From: Apoderus coryli
Lineage: Eukaryota > Arthropoda > Insecta > Coleoptera > Attelabidae
Assembly: GCA_911728435.2 (NCBI GenBank)
Contig: OU452213.1
Coordinates: 3,637,834-3,701,833 of the forward strand
Direction of reading: 5' to 3'
Length of the DNA: 64,000 bases
In this document: positions 1 through 10,800 of the stretch, in pieces
Position numbering within the stretch: the stretch's first letter is position 1
Layout of the letters: each line of letters begins with the position of its first letter
Translations under genes and position numbers: made by a program
Notes under the pieces: generated by a model
Seen by the model: the letters and a program-made list of their open reading frames with translations, nothing else
What the model was told of the DNA's origin: nothing
Database searches by the model: none

Positions 1-957
1 GGCATGATAGAGATGCTAATGTTGTCAAAGAAAACATTCGAAGTGATTTGGGAAAGTTAAAGGAATGGTGCGATTCGAATTATCTCTCATTTAATTTATC
101 AAAAACACATGTATTATCTTTTAATTTTAAATTTGATGATTTGCTATTTGAAAATAACCATATTAATAATAGTCCTAATTGTGTTAAATTTTTGGGACTC
201 CAAATTGATTTGAAGCTGAAGTTTGATGAACATGTTAAACTGTTAGGCAAAAAGGTTTCATCTGGCTGTTATGCTTTGAGAGTTGTGTCAGGGGCTCTTG
301 GACTGAAAGTTGCACGAAATGTGTATTTTTCTTTAGTGGAGGCATATCTTCGATATAGAATAGCGTTCTGGGGTACTTATAGCCAAACTTTGTTTAAGAG
401 TATATTTACACTGCAGAAGCGGGCTGTTCGTTATATGTGTAGGACAGATTTTACTGCAAGCTGTAGACAATTATTCAAAAAACATCGAATATTGACTCTT
501 ACATCACTTTTCATTTTAGACTCTGTATGTCTTATTCATAAAAATGTAAGAAACATTAACAGCTCAGCTCCACCTAGTCACCCTTATCCCACGAGACTAG
601 TTCAGCGGGTGCACTTGCCTATACCGAGGTCTGCCTTGGTAAAGAAATCACTCCTTTATGACAGTCGCAGAATGTACAATCATTTGCCGCCAAACTTGAC
701 GGCTGTAAAAAATCCTAAGCAATTTAGGGTTGCTGTTAATGCGTTCTTCTTGAGAAGGCCTATTACTCGCTGGAGGACTACTTTGCTGATGCGTGGTAGT
801 GTTTGTTTTGATTTTGTTGTGTTGATCCAGTTTTGGCTTGGTTTGATGTGTTTAATGTATTATGTCTTTTCTGTTCTGCTACTTGCATTTATTATTATTA
901 TATATTTATGTTGTGTTGTTATTTACATATTTTACTTCATGAATGTTTGGAGGATTT
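1..957 (+). pseudogene. 3' part of a non-LTR retrotransposon reverse transcriptase
   Basis: The frame is open from the left window edge to the stop at about 957. It gives about 300 residues that look like the thumb and C-terminal tail downstream of the catalytic palm in Jockey/CR1-type reverse transcriptases. Seen: an early motif 'LSKTHVLSF', then a 'FLGLQID' box, then 'LQKRAVRYM' and the terminal 'YNHLPPNL' segment. The catalytic FADD box would lie left of the window, so this copy is cut by the window and completeness cannot be judged. A TTA-rich stretch near 892-905 follows the homologous part and may be the simple 3' tail. The last 50 codons are low-complexity and probably untranslated. 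The family assignment rests on motif order only. Confidence 0.75.
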
Positions 958-1150
958 GAGATTTTACTCTTGCCTTCCTACTAACACTGACAACATAATG
1001 TATGACTTTGTCTACAAGAACTTTTGTGATTCTTTTATGACAATAAAGTTAAAGATAATCTATAATTCATTTCCAATATTTTACAGAACGCAATTTTACA
1101 TCTGCTGATATATTATTCAAGAAGCATCACTTGAATGAATAATTATAGTA

Positions 1151-4148
1151 ATGAGTAACAATAATAGACACACGATAGGCCCGGTAAGCAGAATCAGTAA
1201 TAATAATGGCTGTTCTTCAAATATACCACTTCGGAAACAGTTGAGCAGACAAAATTCAAATACAAATGGAAATACAGTGACAGTCCAAAGGCGGCTGTCT
1301 CAAAACGAACAGGCATTGAGATGGAAACAAAAATATGAGGAAAGTGAACAGCGACGGAAAATATTACTATCAGAAAAAGAAAAAGGTAACTATTTATAAT
1401 AACAAATTATCAAAAACATCAAAATGTGTTTGTTGATTCCAGCACTTCGTGCATTAAAGGAATCTGAAAGTAAACATCTCAATATCCTAGTCAAACATGA
1501 AAATTTAGAAACAGAACTGTTTGAGAAAAATGAGGAGTTTACGAAACTATCCACTGCCTCAAAAAACTTGTACAAGGAATATGAAATGCTAAAAAATCAA
1601 TATGAAACTGAAACTGGAGCTATGGCAAGGTAATTATAAACAAACTCACCTCACTTCCAATTATTTTATAAAAGAACCGATACTTGAAGAATAACACCGA
1701 CAAAAAATAATTGACAGCTGTCAAAATGGAGTTTATTGTAGGTAAACGTTCAAATTTCTTAATATCTCTTGTTTTATATTTGGGTCTCAGTATTAAAATC
1801 TATTTAGACATAAAGGAAGCAAAAAAGCAACAAAAAAGGTTCCAATTTTAATTTAAAAATATCGACTAAAACCGAGGCACTATATTAATGAAATTACAGG
1901 GCGCTCAAAGATGCCTCACAATGGTACAAAGAAAACAAAGAACTAAAACGAAAAACCCTGTTGTTCAACGATAAAGACGCTGTTGATGAGGGCGTGGACG
2001 CTGGCGATTCTCCAAACGATTCCGATATCGAAAATTTAAACAAAACCATAAAACAATTAAGTACAGAAGTGGCAGAGTTACAAACGGAGTTGGATGCAGT
2101 GCGACAAACCGAGTTCCAGGCGTTAGAACAAAACACCAAATTAAGCGAGGTTAGAACCAGATTTATTCAAGATATTATCTCGATGTCTAATTTTCTCTTT
2201 TAGGATTTGGATGAAGAAAAACGGTTACGGTTAAGTTTAGAAGCACAAATCGAAGAGTTGAGATCGGAGAACGATCAATTATTGCGAGTTACAGAGATGA
2301 TGAAGAAGGAACTGGCAGAATTGAAGCAAATCGAGGAAAGCCAACGGAATAACGTTAACACACTAAAGTAAAATAATCCAAGGTACCTCTGTTATGCATT
2401 AATCTAATTGATTTTTTTTCTAGGAAAGAAGCGTCCGATTACAAGCGTGAACGAAACGTTTTAGCCCACCAAAGTACTTTACTGCTTCAAGGCATTAACG
2501 AAGAAAACGGAAATGACAATTTATTTCTACTCCAAGAAGTCGAGAATTTGAAACGAGCTCTCGAAGATGAACGTAACCGATATGAAGAAGAGATAAATAT
2601 TTTACAAGTATGTTCTATTCCAACACTATCTCTATCTCACTTTATTATCATAATCTAGAGTGAGACAGAGATAGTGAGGGCAATAACCTTACGTTCCATT
2701 CCAACACTATCTCTATCTCACTTTATTATCATAATCTAGAGTGAGACAGAGATAGTAAGGGCAATAACCTTACGTTCCATTCCAACACTATCTCTATCTC
2801 ACTTTATTATCATAATCTAGAGTGAGACAGAGATAGTAAGGGAAATAACCTTACGTTCAATTCCAACACTATCTCTATCTCATTTTATTATCATAATCTA
2901 GAGTGAGACAGAGACAGTAAGGGCAATAACTTTACGTTCAATTCCAACACTATCTCTATCTCACTTTATTATCATAATCTAGAGTGAGACAGAGATAGGA
3001 TGGGCAATAACCTTACGTTCCATTCCAACACTATCTCTATCTCACTTTATTATCATAATCTAGAGTGAGACAGAGATAGTAAGGGCAATAACCTTACGTT
3101 CCATTCCAACACTATCTCTATCTCACTTTATTATCATAATCTAGAGTGAGACAGAGATAGTAAGGGAAATAACCTTACGTTCAATTCCAACACTATCTCT
3201 ATCTCATTTTATTATCATAATCTAGAGTGAGACAGAGACAGTAAGGGCAATAACTTTACGTTCAATTCCAACACTATCTCTATCTCACTTTATTATCATA
3301 ATCTAGAGTGAGACAGAGATAGGATGGGCAATAACCTTACGTTCCATTCCAACACTATCTCTATCTCACTTTATTATCATAATCTAGAGTGAGACAGAGA
3401 TAGTAAGGGCAAAAACCTTACGTTCCGTTCCAACACTATCTCTATCTCACTTTGTTATCATAATCTAGAGTGAGACAGAGATAGTAAGGGCAATAACCTT
3501 ACGTTCCATTCCAACGCTATCTCTATCTCACTTTATTATCATAATCTAGAGTGAGACAGAGATAGTAAGGGCAAGATAACCTTTATCGATTTCAGGAGCG
3601 TTTAGAAGATGTGGAAGACAATTCTCAAATAGAAATATTAGAAGAACGACTTAAGCTAGCAGAATGCGAACTTAAAGTAGCTTTAGAACGTGCTGAAGCT
3701 GCTGAAGAGAAACTGAAGCCTCCACCTGTGCCACCGCCACCACCACCACCTCCACCACCCCCAATGATTCCAGGAGAAGGAATTCGACCTGTGGTACCAT
3801 TAAGACGACGACGTAGCAGAGCTACTGTTCAGGAAATTGCGGAAACTATCGGTAAGAACTCCCTGGAATATCGACAAACAGTTTTAGCATAATGAAATGT
3901 TTTCTATAGGTGTTCAACAGCAGCAGGAAAGTCCTGATAAGAAGCCTCCAGCTCCTGGGGTGAATGAAGATATTATCAATGCTATTAAAGAGGGGAAATT
4001 CACCTTGAAGAAAGCTAAGAATAAAGAAGAAAAGAAAGAGAAAGGGGATACACCGAAAGCAGTGTCGGAGATATTGAATATTTTAGGGAGTTTAAGGCGA
4101 GCACCCAAAAAGCGACAGAGTCAGTATATCGCAGATGTACAAGTATAG
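1151..4148 (+). CDS. SHTN1: shootin-1-like coiled-coil protein, 7 exons
   Basis: Exons read by splice consensus and phase: 1151-1385, 1443-1629, 1900-2149, 2204-2367, 2424-2607, 3596-3851, 3910-4148. All junctions are GT-AG and keep frame. The protein has a Ser/Asn-rich N-terminus, a long heptad-rich coiled coil, a polyproline run at 3721-3762 and a basic C-terminus. Family-like landmarks are 'KENKELKRKTLLF' (exon 3), 'HQSTLLLQG' (exon 5), polyP, and a C-terminal 'IINAIKEGKFTLK' followed by 'AVSEILNILGSL'. These match the order in vertebrate shootin-1, which links actin flow to adhesion in axons and polarised cells. The ATG at 1151 is the first in frame; the 5' UTR may extend left into the retrotransposon remnant. 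Exons 5 and 6 are separated by a 988-bp intron filled with a hairpin minisatellite. Orthology is inferred from domain order rather than alignment scores. Confidence 0.8.
2620..3590. repeat. 81-bp hairpin minisatellite, 12 copies
   Basis: Twelve units of 81 bp start at 2620, 2701, 2782, 2863 and so on to 3511, and fill the intron between shootin exons 5 and 6. Each unit holds a 16-bp inverted repeat (ACTATCTCTATCTCAC against GTGAGACAGAGATAGT, one mismatch) around a 19-bp AT-rich loop. A second small hairpin, GTAAGG/CCTTAC, lies in the linker. Diagnostic variants (ggaaataacc, cattttatta, aggatgggc) recur four units apart, so units 2-5 and 6-9 look like a duplicated 324-bp block. Confidence 0.95.
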
Positions 4149-4354
4149 CAGATCATCTTATGTTATGGGAATTAACTGGGTGCTAAGTTACTTAATTTTC
4201 TCGTTTATAAGTTGAATTTTCGTGTCCATATTAGTGTTTATTTATTATTTTAGATGTTTTATATTATATGCAGTGTTATTTTTACAATTTTATATGTAAT
4301 TAGATGATTATTTATAGAAAATAATAAAAAATTATTTAATAAAATGTTTTTTGA

Positions 4355-4445
4355 ATATAGCCCTTCATAATATTGTCCTGCCTAAATTTTACAACCCTAT
4401 CAGGCCCGGAACAGGTATAATTTTTAGCCCATAAATTGAAATTTT
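4355..4445. repeat. fragment of the 170-bp dispersed repeat
   Basis: This stretch ('tagcccttcataat...cctgcctaaat...acaaccct...cagg') downstream of the shootin stop resembles the tandem repeat at 27.4-27.96 kb. It falls within or just after the shootin 3' UTR, after the AATAAA-type signals near 4324-4345. Confidence 0.7.
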
Positions 4446-4698
4446 TCAAATATAATTTATAATAGTAAATCTAAATAATATAATCAATGAATAACATTAG
4501 ATTACGTAGAAAAATACGATACAGATATCCACTGTCTTTACTTAAGATAAAGTTGAACTTTGACATCGTTGATTTATGACATCATTCCCCAGAACAGTTA
4601 TATTACTATTGTAGTGCTGTAAATTGCAGATATGTAGGACGTATTAATAATTTTAACAACACAAAAACATACTATTAAAGTTGATTGACTAAATAACC

Positions 4699-6419
4699 AT
4701 GTTGTGGCATTTTTCTTTAATTGTTCTTGTGTGTTGTGTAGTGAAAAATGTGTTAAATGAAGGTCAGATTGTCTTATTTTATATTACTATAATACCAGAC
4801 AACAAATTTCAATCGCTGGATTTTTAAAAATAAAGTCATGATGTCCTATGAGGGTGTCCAATAATTTCTTTACAATTTACAGAAACTCCTCCAGAACCAA
4901 AGCCTCCAACATCTCTCGAACATGAGAAGAAACTCAGTGAATACATCTCAGAGATATTGGAACATTACAAGTCCAAGGATCCAATAGGACTTCCTGGTGC
5001 TCCAATTCCAGATCCACTAATAATCCCTCCACTCAATCACTCGTTTTCTATTGGACGAATGAATTTCCGCGATGTGAAATTATATGGATTGAAAAAATTC
5101 CGAATTGATCATATCAAAGCAGATGTAGCAGTGATGAAAGTGGAAGCAGCTCTTAGCATTGATCATTTGGAGGTAAAACCGTAAAACACAGTATTTATTA
5201 CAATCTAACAACACGATTCGAAGGTTTACGGCAATTATACGCTCAGCACATGGTTGTCAAACGCTAAAGGACCATTCACAGTAAAACTAACCAAGGTATA
5301 TATTAAGGCTATAGCTACAATGGAAGTTGAACGCGAAGGATTGCTCGAAGCACAAGCTATGAATGCTGATATCACATTCAAAGAGATTGCAATGGATTTC
5401 CAAGGTTTAGGATTCTTCGCTAGCATGTTCCAAGTAAGTGATAGATTTGAGTTACGTAACTATCTCAATTCATACGTCGTAGGGTGTAGTAAACTCAGTT
5501 GGAACCTTCGTTTTCGACTCAATAAAGCCGTATATCCTCAGTGAGGTCAATACAAATGTCCGGAGGGATATTAACACGCAAATGCGTAAAATGCCTCAGA
5601 AATTTCCCAATTCTATATCACCATTTGATCAATTAATCTCTGAGGTTAGGAAGAACGTACGTTTACTGGGCTACGATCCATATAAAGTACCAGATTACAA
5701 CAACAGCGTTGGAATCTTTGACGTGGCTTTAACACATACTTGGTTATACGGACTGTCCAGCTTTCACAGGTTGTTTCTAATGATTATAGAGGTAAAACAG
5801 TTGCTGCACCGTCGCTGTGGTACAAATTAAATGTGCAAGCATCTGTCTTACCTATAATCTAACGTACTTACGTACGAATTTCTATTTTAGGACTAAAGAT
5901 ATTATTTTTGAAGTGAGAAATAATACAGTTCACACGTTAATAGAAGCTGGAACACAGAAATTGCTCGGTACAACCCATTGGGAGGTTTCTCTGATTGCTG
6001 GTTTCCTCGGAAAAGTAGGAACAGCCTCATTTAGTGTTGAATACATTAAAGTAACTATCAATAATTACTAAATACTTAATTTTACGTTAGTAATTGAATA
6101 CGAATTAATTTATTAGGTTAGTATTAATGCTAGTCAAACTATGGATACTAGAAATCCACCTTCACTGGACGATATTCAATTAGAATTTGGGAATATTCAA
6201 ATGCGATTTGATGGGCTTGGGACTGTTGATTATATCGTGGAATTAGCTGTGAATGTTTTACCGAATTTAATACGGTACCAGATTATGGATGCTATCGAAA
6301 AACCGATTAAAGTTAAAATACAACAGGAACTTGATCGGGTTAATGTTGAACAATTAATTAAAGATAATGTTAAACGATTAGATGAAGGGGACAGTTTACA
6401 GAATTTACAGTTTTTGTAA
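4699..6419 (+). CDS. secreted JHBP/takeout-family protein with two TULIP-like modules
   Basis: Exons: 4699-4762, 4883-5172, 5224-5433, 5483-5769, 5891-6050, 6117-6419, all GT-AG and in phase, giving about 437 residues. The start is chosen because it gives a hydrophobic signal peptide beginning MLWHFSLIVLVCC. The first module carries the family pattern 'RDVKLYGLKKFRIDHIKADV' (exon 2), followed by beta-rich lipid-pocket sequence through exon 3. The second half ('IFDVALTHTWLYGL', 'GNIQMRFDGLGTVDYIVELAVN', then an amphipathic C-terminal helix) looks like another module of the same fold. Usual takeout/JHBP proteins are about 250 residues with one module. Known family members bind juvenile hormone or other hydrophobic ligands in haemolymph; the ligand here is unknown. 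Family confident, two-module reading inferred. Confidence 0.85.
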
Positions 6420-6831
6420 TAATTTAGTAGGGTCATTGTTATGTAAATATTTTTGTGTAATCTACATAAGTAACAACTTTGTTGTAAATTAAAGCCAAAA
6501 CAATTGTTAAATTATTTATTTGATTGTAGTGTCACTCACCTGCTTTAAGAGCATATTGTTTTGATTGGATTTTCGTTAATTACATTTTCTAATATTCACA
6601 AATACACTTAAATATTTCAAAAACACATTTTGTTTATGTATAGTCGGACTCCATTATTGTTTGAATTGAACATGGCTAACATTTTATATAATTTGACATT
6701 TGACAGTTTTGCGTTCCTTTAATAAAAAAAAAATTGCAAAAGTGAGGCAATGCTGTGCTATTTCCATAGACCAAGCCTCGATGGTTCACTCCCGGTTTTT
6801 CACTTCGCTTTTGTGTTGTAAAGGTTTACCT

Positions 6832-6957
6832 TTAACTCGACTGTTAAGTGAGAAATTAAACCTCAAAATGAGAATTTTAATAGTTTGATTAAAATCAAAA
6901 TCAAACTATTAAAATTCTCATTTTGAGGTTTAATTTCTCACTTAACAGTCGAGTTAA
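6832..6957. repeat. perfect 59-bp inverted repeat, 8-bp loop
   Basis: The left arm at 6832-6890 and right arm at 6899-6957 are exact reverse complements as far as I can read, separated by an AT-rich 8-bp spacer. The structure sits between the JHBP gene and TXNDC17. Nothing else is evident in 6420-7271. Perfect arms imply a recent origin by fold-back repair or insertion, or conversion that keeps the arms identical. Confidence 0.95.
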
Positions 6958-7271
6958 GTGAGTGCATTAGCAACATAATGCTAACTGCCCTATTGTGACA
7001 GCTTACGGCACGAAGTACAATAGCAACGTGAGAATTGTAGTGCAAAGCTATTAAATTGATGATGTTTGGGTAGTAAAAATAACGTTTACCATTTTTGTGG
7101 ACTACCAATAATTGAAAGTTGCCTAAGCTTATGAGCATTTGCAAACAGCTGATTTTGACTTAGTTTTATTTTTTATAACCAACTGATATCTTTATCCATG
7201 TAATAAATTAAGATAAAAAACCTTTTTATTAATATACTTACTCTTTATTTCTAAGTAAATTTTACGAAAAA

Positions 7272-7766
7272 ATGGTGGTGCAACATCGAGTGGAGGGTTA
7301 CGATAACTTTTGTACATTTTTAAATAGTTTTGACACAAAATCCAAGAATGTGTATGTTTATTTTGGTGGATCAAAACTATCTAATGGTGAAAGCTGGTGC
7401 GACGACTGCCAGAAAGGTATATAAATACAATAATATACACATTAATACAACAAATACTTACCTTCTATTTTAGCTTGGCCATTTATAGACAAGGAATTAG
7501 CTAAATTAGATAACAACCATCATTTGATCTACGTAGAAGTTGGTGATAGAGAAACGTAAGTCTTTAGTTGATTGATTGAGGTACTGTTCTAAACAAATAT
7601 TATTTGTTGCAGCTGGAAAGATCCAAACTGTTCTTTCAGAAAAGACAAACGCACCAATCTTTTAGTAATACCAACCTTAATCCGATGGAATGGCCCACAA
7701 AGATTAACAGGTGAACAGTGTGAGAAACCTGAGCTGTTATCCATGTTCTTTGAAGATGATGACTGA
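7272..7766 (+). CDS. TXNDC17: thioredoxin domain-containing protein 17 (TRP14)
   Basis: Exons: 7272-7416, 7474-7555, 7613-7766, GT-AG and in phase, about 126 residues, the usual length for this single-domain family. The active site is 'ESWCDDCQKAWP' near residue 43. It has the TRP14 layout WCxDC, but the residue after the first Cys is Asp where vertebrate TRP14 has Pro. The family signature 'DPNCSFRKD' follows, then 'NLLVIPTLIRW' with the cis-Pro expected in a thioredoxin fold. Family members are cytosolic disulfide reductases of the thioredoxin reductase system that act on cystine and selected proteins. The gene ends 106 bp from the convergent SEC14-like gene, so their 3' UTRs probably overlap. 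Confidence 0.92.
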
Positions 7767-7872
7767 GTTTAATAATTATTATTTTAAGACCAACAGTGTA
7801 TTATTGTGCAAATGATTTTTATTATTATAATAGACGGTCACATTCCACTAATTAAGTATTAACAAGTTATTT

Positions 7873-10800
7873 TTAACATACTGGCGTGACTACAGTGTTA
7901 TTTACTGTTCCAATATCGTTAGAATGGTCGTCTGTAGGTAAAATGTTCATTTTGTCTAACGACGGTGTCACATACACACTGTAATGGATTTTTTTACTTC
8001 TCAAAAGACTGTAAGTGTTGTCAAACGTTATGGTATCTGAAAATAGGGCATAATTTCATGTCGCATCGAATTGATTAAATTCAACTTACATGTGGCCGGT
8101 GCCTGGCACGCTAAAACACCACTCTCGGGGATTTGGTGGGCGGCCACCCTTCGATGTCTTACTACAGGACTAGTTTTACCGTCGGCATCTTTCAATGTAA
8201 CACCGAATCGAATATCATGACCCTCGGTCTTGAAATCCCATCTGTGAATAATTATGATCGTTTAATGAGCTAACAAACTGTGTAGTGAAGTATTACCGTA
8301 GAAAACAACCCTCATCAGCAACAATTAAATGTATTTTTAGTTTGTCACCCTTTTTTATCACGGCATCCGTGTATTCCCTAGGTGCTCCGACGTTGGTTTG
8401 TTCGGGCGTTTGTAAGTTTTTCGTATAATATGATTTAGGGACTTTGCCACCTTGTTTTACCTTTAAGAAGATATTATTTTAATCGAATACAAGTCGCGTT
8501 ATTAGAGAATGGAGTAGTTCTTACTACTGTGGTGTATTTTGGATTCCCATCTGGATCTGTGAGATTTCCACCTAAATATTTCGGTAAATTGTCCACTGTG
8601 ATATTCTCTAACAGGGCTTTTTGCCATTTCTTTGGGTCGTTTTTATAAATCTTGATTTTTCCTAAAGTATATTCGTTTAGAAATTTTTTTACCACGTTAA
8701 ATGCAATGGCAAACACCCTGGGAGCTGTAAGAAATGTATGTCGTTATTTACATGACTGGTAAAGTAAGTACGTGGTGTTTTTATACTCCGATTGGTAAAC
8801 TTACCATTGATTATATAACATGCCTTCAATATTTCTGGATAATTAGCTTCGTACATTTGTATCAGAGATATCACAACCTCAGCGGCTAAAAAAACGCACG
8901 TGTTATTAACAAGACAGCCCTGTTTAAGTTTTATTTGGTACCTACCAGGTCGCCAAGCATATTGCCTCAAATTAAACCCGTCCATATCAAAAACAACGAC
9001 GAGTTGATTACACCCAGTTTCGGCAGCCATCTTCATGTTTTTCTCTAAGATTTGAATGGTGGTACGTACGAGATCTTGACGAGACACCGAATGCAATAAA
9101 CCCACTACATCAAGGCCAGCAAACGGTACAATTATGACTGAAAATTATTTGTCGCCTAATTTTGTTCTTTTTTTTCTTATTATGTTGAAGTATTTTGTAA
9201 TCTTTATCATAGATAATTTGTTGCTTAATTAATATTGTGCATTTACGTGTTATAAAATAAACTTTTATAGGTACATACTTTAGCAGAATATTAAACCCAA
9301 GGATGACATCATTTTTTTACAAACATGCTGCCTATAAACAAGTTCCTTTAATTGTTAATTTAAATTAGTGAATTATTTTTTTTCAACTCCCCATGCCATA
9401 AGAAATATACAGGGTATTTCCAAAGTACTCTCAAATCTAATCTCTCAGCCGATAATATTGTTTATTTTAAATGGGACACCCCTTATCCATTTTGGAGTAT
9501 TTTGCAATTGTTAATTTAAATTAGTGAATTATTTTTTTCAACTCCCCATACCATAAGAAATATACAGGGTATTTCCAAAGTACTCTGAAATCTATCGGGT
9601 CCGCCATCTAACGTTTTTTTTTTTCAACTAGTGCTTATTTCGTGAAGGGTAACACTTAGCTCATGTCTGATTTGACAGATAATTAGTTTTATGCTTCCGC
9701 TGAACGAATATGGTTGTGTATACGCTTGAACAACGCTGGGAAATATTGCGACATTACTTTGAAAATCATAGTAATGTTGCAGAATGTGTGCGAAAATTGC
9801 GTACGGATTTTGGAAGAAGAGAAGCACCGTCAGCTCCGTATGTTCGTTATCTCGTGAAAAAAGTGAAAGAAACTGGCATCCTCATCGATAAACCAAAGCG
9901 TGAAAAGCCAAAAACAATGCGTACACCCGAGAATATTGCTGCTGTGGCAGAAAGTGTGCGTGAAGCGCCATCAACATCAATTCACCGTCGGCCTCAACAA
10001 TTGAACATTTCGGAGACATCATTGAGACGAATTTTGCATAAAGACCTTGGTATGACGCCATACAAAGTCCAATTGGTTCAGGAGTTGAAGCCAACTGACC
10101 ATCCAATGCGTTTTCGCTTCGCTCAGTGGGCCTGCGATCGACTTACAGAAGATGCCGATTTTGCCAAAAAAATCATCTTTTCAGATGAAGCTCATTTTGA
10201 TCTTGGCGGATATGTAAACAAGCAAAATTTTCGCATTTGGGGCACAGAAAACCCGCACGCATACATTGAAAAGCCGATGCACCCAAAACGAGTCACTGTT
10301 TGGTGCAGATTTTGGTCCGGAGGCATAATTGGGCCATTTTTCTTCGAAAATGAGCAAGGAGTGGCCGTTACAGTCAATGCCGATCGTTATCGGGCCATGT
10401 TGAACGAATTTTTGTTCACAAAAATTGAAGAGGAGGATATTGGCAACATTTGGTTTCAACAGGACGGCGCTACGTGCCACACAGCCGAAGCTACACTCGA
10501 TGTTTTGCGCCCTGTTTTTGAAGATCGCATTATCAGCCGCAGAGCTGATGTCGTTTGGCCACCTCGCAGCTGCGATTTGACACCGTTGGACTATTATTTG
10601 TGGGGTGCCGTCAAAGATAAGTGTTACGCCGACAAGCCAGAGACAATTGACACTTTAAAGGACAATATTCGTGAAGCCATTGGTGAAATACAGCTGCACA
10701 CAATCGATAATGTGCTTAAAAATTGGACCGATCGTGTAGGCTACTGCATGGCCAGCCGAGGCAGCCATTTGAATGAAATTATTTGTCATTATTAACCGGA

